The notes under the pieces were generated by a model. That model was not told the DNA's origin and did no database searches. It worked only from the letters and a program-made list of their open reading frames with translations. Both the position numbers and the translations under genes were made by a program. A stretch of 64,000 nucleotides of DNA from Euglena gracilis (lineage: Eukaryota > Euglenida > Euglenophyceae > Euglenales), in the NCBI GenBank assembly GCA_039621445.1, contig CP154955.1:53883341-53947340 (forward strand), read 5' to 3'. Below are positions 11,401 through 19,053 of the stretch, in pieces. Numbering within the stretch: the stretch's first letter is position 1; every line of letters begins with the position of its first letter.

Positions 11401-11485
11401 CCCTGAGGCTTTGGATTTCCTTGACCGGCTGTTGCGGTATGACCATCGCACAGGCATTGACGAAGGGAACCTGCTGAGTAACTGA
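5380..11485 (+). CDS. CSNK2A: Casein kinase 2 alpha, exons 4-9 (C-terminal part of kinase domain)
   Basis: Catalytic subunit of CK2, a constitutively active acidophilic Ser/Thr kinase of nucleus and cytoplasm. Exons 5380-5418, 5694-5843, 8771-8873, 9371-9516, 10467-10615 and 11344-11485 join in frame. They encode the stretch from R-E-I-K-I-L through the catalytic loop [10 protein letters not shown], the CK2-specific D-W-G in place of D-F-G, the activation segment, [11 protein letters not shown], and [10 protein letters not shown]. The sequence is plant/animal CK2-like and close to full identity in the core. The N-terminal lobe is absent here; it lies on the opposite strand at 15294-15636. The last helices (after Y-D-H-R-T) were not found, so the stop at 11483-11485 may be intron read-through. 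Family identity is certain; gene structure is not. Confidence 0.9.
5419..5693 (+). other. Nonconventional intron in CK2 alpha (275 nt)
   Basis: No GT-AG is possible: there is no AG near the 3' end. Termini GATCGCACCACAAACG and CGTTGTGGTTCGGCTGC pair, with C at +4 to G at -6, over 11 pairs with one mismatch and one bulge. Removal joins G-G-P to N-I-I-K-L-L, exactly the CK2 consensus. Confidence 0.8.
5694..5843 (+). CDS. CSNK2A: CK2 alpha exon 5
   Basis: Encodes 50 residues from [12 protein letters not shown] to Y-I-F-E-L-L-K, the hinge and helix D/E region, including [11 protein letters not shown]. Donor GTGTGG. Confidence 0.92.
6160..6600. repeat. Degenerate array of CCTAATTTTGxGTG units
   Basis: About 15 loosely conserved units of 25-35 bp. 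The first part carries the motif as CCTAATTTTG and the part after 6430 as CAAAATTAGGCATTT, so the block is roughly an inverted repeat. The same motif recurs at 48300-48490 inside another element. Confidence 0.6.
7593..7915. mobile_element. MITE-like inverted-repeat element
   Basis: Left arm TTTTGGCCTGGGG...TTGTAGGGGTCGACCATGG and right arm CCATGGTCGACCCC...CCCCAGGCCAAAG are near-perfect inverted repeats of about 50 bp around a 200-bp centre. No target duplication was identified. Confidence 0.6.
8771..8873 (+). CDS. CSNK2A: CK2 alpha exon 6 (catalytic loop and DWG)
   Basis: Reads [19 protein letters not shown] and ends L-R-L-I-D-W-(G). It carries the catalytic Asp of HRD and the Mg-binding Asp of DWG. 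Acceptor CCCTAG, donor GTGTGT. Confidence 0.95.
9371..9516 (+). CDS. CSNK2A: CK2 alpha exon 7 (activation segment)
   Basis: Reads (G)[18 protein letters not shown] and ends [10 protein letters not shown]. Acceptor AATCAG, donor GTGTGG. The intron on its left is 8874-9370. Confidence 0.95.
10467..10615 (+). CDS. CSNK2A: CK2 alpha exon 8
   Basis: Reads [19 protein letters not shown] and ends D-G-I-L-S-(R). Acceptor TTGCAG, donor GTGTGT. The intron on its left (9517-10466) is AT-rich with no recognisable element. Confidence 0.95.
11344..11485 (+). CDS. CSNK2A: CK2 alpha exon 9 (3' boundary uncertain)
   Basis: Reads (R)[17 protein letters not shown] and continues to L-L-R-Y-D-H-R-T. After this the family consensus R-L-T-A-x-E-A-M-x-H-P-Y-F should follow, but the genomic frame gives [10 protein letters not shown] and a stop. 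The true exon probably ends near 11453-11477 and the last exon is missing or elsewhere. Confidence 0.8.
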
Positions 11486-12163
11486 CAAACTGATCAGGAA
11501 CAGATCGTTAATGCATTATTTTGGGGGGGAATTGCTGGCGGGGGCACCATTTTCTGCAAAAAAGGATGGAAATGGTTTGGGAAAAAGGCTGAGCCGAAAA
11601 TTCTGGAAAAGGGGGGGCTGAGATGACCTTCTCGGGTGGTTTTTGGGATTTTTCCACCAAAAATTGGCTGAATAATTCCAACCAAGCTGGTTGGGTTTTT
11701 TGGGGGAATGTTTTCGGCAGTCAACAACCACCTCCCTGGACCCCTCACCCCCCCCCCCGAGGGGTTGGGACCCGCCCTCAGGGGGGGGGGGTCCTTGAGA
11801 AAACCCCTGCTTGGAGGGAGCTTGAACACCACAACATTCGCTGGATGAGAACGTGGTAGTAATGTGGCTGAAATCTGAGGCCATTTGCTGAATGCCCTTG
11901 AGAAGAGCTTTCAATCGATGGGCAAAAATATTGCACATGAAAAAGGGAGGGGTGAGGCCATGTTCAGAATTTTGTTGGAGCGTAGGTGTCACAAGGGGGT
12001 CAGGGCCTACCCCCCCCCCGGAAATTGGCAAAGGAAAAAAATTTGTCACCACATCACCAAGGCAAATTTGCCAAATTTGTTTGTGTCAAGGAAGCTTGAT
12101 TTTTTATCATTCAAAATCATTGTTGCCCAAAGGGCAGCAAGACGGTAACGGGTTTTTGTCATT
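11486..12163. other. Spacer after CK2 exon 9; no gene seen
   Basis: Contains C/G runs (11745-11795, 12010-12020) and mixed sequence. ORFs on both strands (for example around 11885-12148) show no recognisable domain. I searched it for the missing CK2 C-terminal motif E-A-M-x-H-P-Y-F on both strands and did not find it. Confidence 0.5.
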
Positions 12164-13065
12164 GTAACCGTGTTTAGAGGCCCGGCGCCTGCCCTGTATT
12201 TCGTGGCTATGAACACAGAAAACAGGGCATATTTTCTTAACCCGGCAATATGCCCTGTTTTTCGTGGTAAGGTGAACACAAAAAACAGGGCATATTGCCG
12301 TGTTCAGGGTTTTCTCCCAAAATTTAAGGTATCCCCTGAACGTCGATGCTTTCAATTGTCGGAATTTGAATTGCTGGCCACACTGTGCCCGGCGTTGGTC
12401 CTCGCATTGTTTGATGACCGCTTGCCCATCAAACAACAGTGCAGGATCAAGCTCCCAAGCTGCCCAAGCACAAAGGAAAGCATCTAGTTCGTCATAGACA
12501 GCGCAAAGCGCATTGCAGACGTCCTCGAATTCAAGGAGGTGTGCCAATGCGGGTTGCTCTGTCCCTTCTGAACCGGATGCTTTCTTTTTGGTAGCCTCCG
12601 CCAGAAGGTTACCATGCAAGGGGTCAACAGCAGGGTTCTTTCTTTTTTCCCAACCCTGCTTAATTGTGGCCAAAAATTCAGGAACTTTTGGGGGTTGTGG
12701 CAACATTCGGTCCATGGTGTTGGCAGCTTTCTTTGCCATTTTTCAAAAACAGACTGAGGAAGAACGCAATGAGTATAAATAAATAAAGCAAATGGCACAA
12801 TAACATTTTCCAGGACGCCGTGGCCATGGTTTGGGGCATTGGGACATCATTTTCATTCACTGGTTCCTTACCACGAAAAACAGGGCATATTTTGTTAACC
12901 CGGAAATATGCCCTGTTTTTAGTGGTAAGGTGAACACGAAAAACAGGGCATATTGCCGTGTTCAGGAATTTTCCAGGAAAATCAACAAAAAAGTGCCCGA
13001 AACCATGGCGTGAAGCATACCCACGAAATATAGGGCAGGCGCCGGGCCTCTCTAAACACGGTTAC
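12164..13065. mobile_element. Inverted-repeat element carrying a novel-family ORF (copy 1)
   Basis: Left end GTAACCGTGTTTAGAGGCCC and right end GGGCCTCTCTAAACACGGTTAC are inverted repeats. They continue through GGCGCCTGCCCTGTATTTCG. Subterminal ACAGGGCATATT/AATATGCCCTGT palindromes occur at both ends (12215-12310 and 12870-12965). The minus strand between them encodes the ORF at 12335-12739. No target duplication is obvious. Confidence 0.7.
12335..12739 (-). CDS. Novel small protein family, member 1 (TIR-element borne)
   Basis: Starts with ATG at 12739 (M-A-K-K-A-A-N-T-M-D-R-M-L) and runs about 135 residues before the frame enters the terminal repeat; formally the frame stays open to 12107. 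Shared with the members at 17355 and 22809-23458: an N-terminal M-(x)n-P-P-K-V-P-E-F motif, A-V-D-P-L-H, and an acidic/aromatic block Y-D-E-L-D-A-F-L-C-A-W-A-A-W-E-L-D. No family or catalytic motif is recognised. Probably the element's own protein or a captured domain. Confidence 0.6.
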
Positions 13066-13181
13066 AAAAAAATTGTGGGCCATACCCCGTATTTAGGGCG
13101 TATAACGGGTTATGCCCACGATTTTTATATAAAAAACGTGTTCAGCCCGCCAAATGCCTGCCCTAAAATTCGTGGTCATGA

Positions 13182-13310
13182 ACATGTTTTCCATTGGGGC
13201 ATTTGTGGCAATGACACGTTTTCCATTAAGGCATCTGTGGCAAAGCCACGTTTTCCATTAGGGCATCTGTGGCAATGACACGTTTTCCACTAGGGCATCT
13301 GTGGCAATCA
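13182..13310 (+). repeat. 32-bp tandem repeat, four copies
   Basis: Unit CACGTTTTCCATTAGGGCAT followed by CTGTGGCAATGA, no spacers. The same unit returns at 13617-13765. Confidence 0.8.
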
Positions 13311-13616
13311 AAAAATCGTTGTCACGAAAATTCGGCGACAGGTTGAGAGGCCGGGTGGTCCTCTACCCAAGACTAGGTAGGTCTAAACTAAATAGACTAG
13401 ACTAGGAAGGTCTAGGGGGGAACTAGGGGGGAACACCACCACCATGGAACAAGGTGCCATGGGGGGGGGGTCAACCTTCGGCTTCTTGGCTTCTTGCTGG
13501 TATACCGCGAGAGCAGCCAGGAACAGTTCCGTCCTAGGGGGAGGTGGCAAAAGACCATTCACGAAGTTTGCCGTAGTGGGAGGGCTGTGGGAAAAAAAGG
13601 GAAAGGGGGGGGGTGA

Positions 13617-13765
13617 CACGTTTTCAATGAGGGCATCTGTGGCAATGACACGTTTTCCATTAGGGCATCTGTGGCAATGAGACGTTTTCCCTTAGGGCAT
13701 CTGTGGCAATGACACGTTTTCCATTAAGGCATGTGTGGTAAGGCAGGTTTTCCATTAGGGCGTCT
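13617..13765 (+). repeat. 32-bp tandem repeat, four to five copies
   Basis: Same unit as at 13182-13310, the last copies degenerate. Contiguous units without spacers exclude a CRISPR array. Confidence 0.8.
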
Positions 13766-13870
13766 TTTTTTCGGTCCGAATTTCACATTTTCGCGTTTTT
13801 GACCCCTTGCGTGAATCATGACCACGAATTTCAGGGCAGGCATTTGGCGGGCTCTGAACACGTTCTTAAA

Positions 13871-13970
13871 CAAATTGTGGCTGACCCAGATTTCAACCTG
13901 AAAACGTGTTCAGGGGGCCCCCTGCTGAACACGTTTTCAGGCTGAAATCTGGGCTCAGCCACAATTTGTG
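13871..13970. repeat. Large hairpin next to the 13135 element
   Basis: Arms CAAATTGTGGCTGACCCAGA.../...TCTGGGCTCAGCCACAATTTG, about 45 bp each, fold back around GGGGGCCCCCTG. Confidence 0.75.
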
Positions 13971-15293
13971 TGTAGAATATTCAAAAATTGATTGGAAATC
14001 ATCAAATTTTCAAAACGTAAAATGTTTTCAAAATGTAAAAAGTTTGTTTCTGAGATACAGGATTTCTATGAATCCGACCCGTTTCTCCAACCCCAAAACC
14101 ATCATCGTCCAGCCCCCCTTGAGCTGGAAAAATATTTTAAAAAAACTCGTTGATGTTGGTCATACCCTCATCCCTAAGCTAATTGGGGTCTGAAGGAGCC
14201 CGGCTATTAGCCAAATGGGGGGGTGAGGGAAATTGAGCTTTGGTTTTGAACAGGAGGAGGGGGGGTCCGACCCTCCCCCCCCCCCCCGAGGGGGAGGGGT
14301 TCATACCCAGAGCATGGAGGGGTCCAGGATCCCCCCATGGAACCAAATAATTTTTTTCACCGCCGCTTTGCACCACCAGGTCTTTTTCATTTATTTTGAA
14401 TTTGGTGGAAAACAAATCAGCTGAAAAACTCAATCTTGGGCAGTTTTTGAAGCCTTCAAAAAGATTCCCGTCGCTTCGTGCCTATTTTTTTCAACCCAGG
14501 GGAGGGGGGTCCATGGGTGCTCCATTCCCCCCCTCGGGGGTCCAGCCAACTTGCTGCTTTTTTCCCGCCACTGGCCTTTTTCAGGCTCTGTTGTCAACCA
14601 TGAGTTTGCTCATTGTTGAAAGAAATGGCAGGGTCTGGGGGGTTCACAGGGGGAACATTGAACATTTACACCGTCTGGCCGCCCTTCGTCGGCAAAGTGC
14701 CAATGAGAGTAAACCCCCCCCCAAATACAACCCCCCCCCAAATAAAAAACCCCCCCTGAGGACCTTGAAATCCTGCCCAAATATAAAACCCCCCCTCCGG
14801 CGCGAAGCGCCGGAAGGAAAAAACTTCGACAAAATCTCTCCCGAAATTGTGATTTTTGGCAGAGTCGGGAGCAATTTTTAACAAAAACGTGTGAAAATTG
14901 CTCTTTTGCCCGAAAACTACATTAGACAAGTGTTGGGGGGGTGTGGGGGGGGTGTGGGGGGGGTGTGGGGGGGGGGTGTATGGGGTGTGGGGGGGTGGGG
15001 GTAAATGTCTAGTGCAGGAGCCAGTTTTTGCAATACCTCTTTTGGACCCCCAAGGGTGGGCGTATTTGTGATTTTGGACCGAAAAAGTGACTACTGGATC
15101 CCGCCGAGAAGTTGATTTTTCCGACCGAACATAAAACCCCCCCAAATATAAAACCCCCCTCGGGGTCTTGAAATTTCCGCCCAAATATAAAACCGGGGGG
15201 GTTTTGTATTTGGAGGGGGGGTTTAGTCAACCTTCCCCTGGATGCTCGCCCCCCCTGGGGAAAAATTGGTCTGACACCGATGGAGCAAGGTAC
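13971..15293. other. Spacer with G-tract fold-backs
   Basis: Contains C-run/G-run pairs (14265-14300, 14500-14540), an AAATATAAAACCCCCC-type palindromic block repeated at 14710-14815 and 15125-15230, and a GGTGTGGGGG array (14930-15005). In the CK2 reading (minus strand) this is the sequence downstream of exon 3. No exon on the minus strand was found. Confidence 0.55.
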
Positions 15294-15398
15294 CTTTATC
15301 TTCTTCTTCTTCACGGGCTTCAGCACCTTGATGACACACTTTTCATTGTTTGTCACATTCACACCCTCAAAAACCTCACTGTACTTCCCTCGACCAAT
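15294..15398 (-). CDS. CSNK2A: CK2 alpha exon 3 (glycine loop and VIK lysine)
   Basis: 35 residues from [10 protein letters not shown] to K-K-K-K-I-K, with the ATP-binding lysine in C-V-I-K-V-L. Intron on its 5' side is 15399-15449 (51 nt, GTAAGT...TTTAG). Confidence 0.93.
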
Positions 15399-15636
15399 CT
15401 AAAGATTCGAAAATAAACATTACACATGTACATGTCAAAATGGACTTACCTTTTTGACAACTTCGTAATTGTCCTGGGTGTTCCATGTGACTTGAAGGGA
15501 CTCGTAGTCCCAGTAATCTTTTGGCCGACTGGCATTCACATCGTGCTGGGTTGAAAAACATGCATTTTTCTGAATCAAAAGGTGCACAAACTTTGTATTT
15601 CGGGTTTGGGATTCTCGTTGCGGAAGAGTTGGCCAT
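15294..15636 (-). CDS. CSNK2A: Casein kinase 2 alpha, exons 1-3 (N-terminal lobe), inverted relative to exons 4-9
   Basis: Three exons on the minus strand: 15636-15592, 15545-15450 and 15398-15294. They encode M-A-N-S-S-A-T-R..., then [15 protein letters not shown], the glycine loop [10 protein letters not shown], and the lysine-rich K-P-V-K-K-K-K-I-K segment. Exon 3 ends in phase 0 with donor GTACCT. In all CK2 alpha proteins the next residues are R-E-I-K, which is exactly what the plus-strand exon at 5380 encodes. Introns here are only 46 and 51 nt with GTTTGT and GTAAGT donors, unlike the long introns of the other block. Either an inversion with breakpoints in introns, a misassembly, or a trans-spliced arrangement. 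Confidence 0.85.
15450..15545 (-). CDS. CSNK2A: CK2 alpha exon 2
   Basis: Acceptor TCAACCCAG, 32 residues with D-Y-W-D-Y-E-S-L and D-N-Y-E-V-V-K-K, donor GTAAGT. The D-Y-W-D-Y-E-S signature is specific to CK2 alpha. Confidence 0.9.
15592..15636 (-). CDS. CSNK2A: CK2 alpha exon 1 (start)
   Basis: ATG at 15636, reads [15 protein letters not shown]. Donor GTTTGT is a guess from frame and the 46-nt distance to the next acceptor. Confidence 0.55.
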
Positions 15637-16793
15637 GGTAAACTGCAAACGAAGCAAGTAATGCAAAGGAAAACCTGTTCAGCATTCCCCCCCTGAAAAA
15701 TTCGCTACAAATCAGGTGGGCAGTGCCATCGTTCGGTGGATTCGGTTCGTGATTCGAACACAAATATATGTAACCGGCGTGCACTGTTTAATGTACATGG
15801 TGCTAACATGTACACGTTGATGTTTCTGCAAACCGTACAAACGTCGCGCGCGGAATTCACAAATGGAAGAATGTGAGTGTGATTTTTTCAAAAGGAGAGA
15901 TAGAGGTGGTTGCAGATGGAGATGTAGACGTATTACCCGAATGTTGTTTCATTTTCAGGCAGTTTATTGAAGGCTCTGGTTGGCTTTTTTGGGCCTTATT
16001 CACCATTTAATTCGTGAAACGGTCCGCGATAGTGCTCAGGAAGCCTGGGGACTGTTGCCAGGCAGTGCTGCAGGTCATTAAAAGAATATCTGCGAGGATG
16101 GCCAAAGGCAATGGCCCTGCAAGAATGCGGGAAGGGCTCTCGGCGGCACTCATGCGGGAGGATGCCGTGGTTCCATCCAAACCACACATTCAAAAGTTCA
16201 CCCAAAATACTCACTGAAAAAGAATTGTTCAGTTTTTATGTTTTTGTTGCCAGTGGGATTCTTGATACTTTGGTGGTGGTGGGTCGCCTTTGGGGTGTGA
16301 GAGGGTATTTCCCTGGTGAACCTTGTATGTTTTTTTGTGGCTTTTCTTTTTTGTCTCTGTGCACATTTGTTTTCCTTTGTTCATGCACTGTTCACATGCA
16401 TGATGTTCGTACACTTGTTTTGCGTCTGGCTTATGGTGCATGTTTCAGATCTGTCACCGCCCTTCCCTCCAAGCTTGAACCGCCACAGCAAGACTTCCCA
16501 CCCCAAAAACCCCATGCATCTTCCTTTGTGTTGAAAAACGTGACAATGCTTGCAGTTTTTCGCAGTGGATTTTTTAAGTTGTCTGCGTTGAACCCTTGCA
16601 ACCCATCAGACCTCACCAATTAGGACTGGCTGGGAAATTTTCATCCAAAAAGAAACCAGCCCAAACCCGAAAAAATTCACACAATTTGAAAACTTCTGAA
16701 TCTCAAAAATATAAAATCACATCAAAGATCGTTTTTTGCTATTTTTTCCTCAAAATTGATGTTATCCCCGAGTTCACCTTAAAAAAATTATAT
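15637..16793. other. Region upstream of CK2 exon 1; possible short exons
   Basis: On the minus strand this is the CK2 5' flank. Open frames overlap at 15996-16217 on both strands. A plus-strand frame at 16447-16618 follows a good acceptor (TGTTTCAG) and ends S-D-L-T-N stop. I do not recognise either and cannot choose strands with confidence. Confidence 0.3.
16447..16618 (+). CDS. Possible terminal exon, unknown protein
   Basis: Preceded by a polypyrimidine tract and CAG. It reads R-S-V-T-A-L-P-S-K-L-E-P-P-Q-Q-D-F and so on to a stop, with codon use that looks coding. No family match and no convincing partner exon. Confidence 0.25.
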
Positions 16794-16901
16794 AAAAATC
16801 GTGGGCATAACCCGTATACAGGCCGTATAACGGGTCAAGGGCGCCTACGGCGCCCTTGACCCGTTATACGGCCTGTATACGGGTTATAGCCCACGATTTT
16901 T
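16794..16901. repeat. Near-perfect 52-bp-arm hairpin
   Basis: Arms AAAAATCGTGGGCATAACCC...GGGCGCC / GGCGCCC...GGGTTATAGCCCACGATTTTT differ by one base. A shortened version of the same hairpin sits beside element copy 1 at 13069-13130. In both cases it abuts the GTAACCG/CGGTTAC end of the TIR element. Confidence 0.85.
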
Positions 16902-16903
16902 CT

Positions 16904-18008
16904 GTAACCGTTAATTAAGAGGCCCGGCGCCTGCCCTGTATTTCGTTGATGTGCTTCACGCCATGGTTTCGGGCACTTTTGGGGCGTTTTTTTGCCCAAA
17001 ATTTTCAAAAAATCCAATTCACGAAATACAGCCTGTATTTCGTGAATACCCAATTCACAAATACAGCCTGTATTCGTGAATTGAAAATAACGCCCTGTAT
17101 TCCGTGAATAGAAACCAAAATGTGAAAACATTGTCCAGATGACCTGGAACACATTGATAACACACCCCTGGTCCTGGAAAACGAGATATGGATGTAAGGC
17201 CAAGTTATAGGGGGGCACTTTGGGGGTGGGGGGCGGCGCCGAAGGCGGCCGGTCCCCCCGCAAAGGCCCCCCACACTGCTTTTCGTTTTTAGAGCTTTTT
17301 AGTGCTATTTTCGCACCTTCACCCCGTGTTTCTCCTCACTCTGTTCTCCAAAAAATGGCGAAGAAAGCGGCAAACACCATGGACAGAATGTTGACACAAC
17401 CCCCAAAAGTTGCTGAATTTTTGGCCACAATTAAGCAGGGTTGGGAGAACAGAAAGAACCCTGCTATTGACCCCCTGCACGATGACCTTCTGCTAGAGGC
17501 TGCCAAAAAGAAAGCGTCCGGAATGGCAGGGACAGAGCAATCCGCATTTGCTCACCTCCTTGAAATCGAGTGCAGTGCAATGCTTGTTCCCTTTCATACC
17601 ACTGGTGTTGTGTGCATTTATGCCATGAGCCCAAACATGGGTCATGGGTGTGTCATTCGTGCAAACCTCGTTAGCTTTCCCGGCGTAAATCCACGGCACT
17701 TTGCTATCTGACGTTGCACTAGTTGTGCACCGCCTTCATTTATCACCTAGGACATGCCATTCAATTTTCTTTTGCTTTGTGCATTTGGTTTTTTTCTGAA
17801 TTACTTCAGACGATGTGATGCAAGAAGGTTTCTAGTTTCAGAAGCTGTTATAAAAACAAAAAAATACAATTCACGAAATACAGCCTGTATTTCGTGAATA
17901 CCCAATTCACAAATACAGCCTGTATTCGTGAATTGAAAATAACGCCCTGTATTTCGTGTTCACACCCACGAAATACAGGGCAGGCGCCGGGCCTCAATTC
18001 ACGGTTAC
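16904..18008. mobile_element. Inverted-repeat element carrying a novel-family ORF (copy 2)
   Basis: Ends GTAACCGTTAATTAAGAGGCCC and GGGCCTCAATTCACGGTTAC with the shared GGCGCCTGCCCTGTATTTCG core, as in copy 1. Palindromic subterminal blocks ATTCACGAAATACAGCCTGT occur at 17018-17110 and 17866-17960. The element encodes the ORF at 17355-17711 on the plus strand. Confidence 0.7.
17355..17711 (+). CDS. Novel small protein family, member 2 (TIR-element borne)
   Basis: ATG at 17355; the first 75 residues are about 85 percent identical by eye to member 1 (M-A-K-K-A-A-N-T-M-D-R-M-L, then F-L-A-T-I-K-Q-G-W). After L-L-E-I-E the sequence diverges and the conserved D-E-L-D/W block is lost, so this copy is probably truncated or spliced. 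118 codons, stop at 17709-17711. Confidence 0.55.
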   Translation: MAKKAANTMDRMLTQPPKVAEFLATIKQGWENRKNPAIDPLHDDLLLEAAKKKASGMAGTEQSAFAHLLEIECSAMLVPFHTTGVVCIYAMSPNMGHGCVIRANLVSFPGVNPRHFAI

Positions 18009-18247
18009 AAAATGAATATTAAGAATTGACCACTTTCAGGTGGGGGGGTCGGCCTGGGGTTGGATCGCCGAACCCAGACAAAAATTTTGCAAAAAAAGTG
18101 GATCGTTTTTTTTTAAAAAGCCCTCAAAATGTGAGTTTCGTGATTTTTTGAATTTTTTTTGGACAACTGGCTTCAAAAACATCAAGCAGATATTTTGGGT
18201 TTACCCTCCCCCCAAATAAAACCCCCCCAATTGATGCCCCCCCCCCA

Positions 18248-19053
18248 AATAAGGTACTTGTCTGTAAGTCGATCCACGCCAAAACCACTCGATCCACACC
18301 CTTTCTTCCCCTATACTTTGATGACATCATAATACGCAGATGATGTCGACCTTATGACGTCATCCCTGGGCCACACACTCATGTGTGACGTCACATCGTC
18401 AAATTACGACGTCACACATCCTGTTGCACTGAAAGTGGTCATTCCTGTTGGTGTGGATCGACTATCAGAATTGATGCACTGGCGTGGATCGACTAAGTAC
18501 CCCATATAATACCCCTCCCCTTGGGGTCTGACTTAGTCGATCCACGGCAGTGCATCAAGTCTGTTGGTCGATCCACACCAATTTCGGTTACAGGGCTTAG
18601 GGATAGGGTTAGGGATTGGGTTAGGGTTTGGGTTTTGCTTGGGGTTCGGTTAGGTATATGGTTTGGGTTAGGGATATGGTTTGGGTTCAGGGTGATAGGG
18701 TCGGGGATAGGGTTAGGTTAGGGATACAGTTAGGGATGGGGTTTTGGATATGGTTAGGCTTAGGGTTAAGGATACGGTTAAGAATAGGGTTGGGTCAGGG
18801 ATAGGGTTAGGGATTTGATTAGGGTTAGGGTTAGGGATGTGGTTAGGGATACGGTTGGGGATAGGTCGGGATAGGGATAGGGTTAGGGAGAGGGTTCGGG
18901 TTAGGTAGGGTCAGGGTCAGGGACACGGTTAGGGATCTGGGTTAGGGTTAGGGATATGGTTAGGGTTAGGTTCAGGGTCAGGGATAGGGTAGTAGGCCAA
19001 AAAAAGGTGTGGATCGACCTGTTTTGCCGTGGATCGACTAACAGACAAGTACC
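18248..19053. mobile_element. Composite inverted-repeat element with telomere-like interior
   Basis: Outer ends TACTTGTCTGTAAGTCGATC and GATCGACTAACAGACAAGTA are inverted. Internal copies of GTCGATCCAC/GTGGATCGAC at 18446-18500 and 18537-18585 divide it into two MITE-like units. The second unit (18533-19053) is filled by degenerate TTAGGG/TTAGGGATA repeats. Confidence 0.7.
18596..18995 (+). repeat. Degenerate interstitial TTAGGG-like array
   Basis: About 400 bp of (GGGTTAGGGAT)-like units with many variants (TTAGGG, TTTGGG, ATAGGG). It lies wholly inside an inverted-repeat element and is flanked by unique sequence, so it is not a chromosome end. Confidence 0.75.

Larger units (their letters stand above)
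13135..13864. mobile_element. Inverted-repeat element with two 32-bp repeat arrays
   Basis: Ends AACGTGTTCAGCCCGCCAAA and TTTGGCGGGCTCTGAACACGTT are inverted. The arms continue with TGCCTGCCCT and a TCATGACCACGAA motif, related to the ends of the 12164 and 16904 elements. The centre holds tandem repeats and no conserved ORF; a short ORF at 13444-13680 is repeat-derived. Confidence 0.7.

Noticed and set aside
13182-13765. CRISPR-like array
   Set aside because: Units are contiguous without spacers, and the context is eukaryotic.
18596-18995. True chromosome end
   Set aside because: The repeats are degenerate, enclosed by inverted repeats, and flanked by ordinary sequence on both sides.
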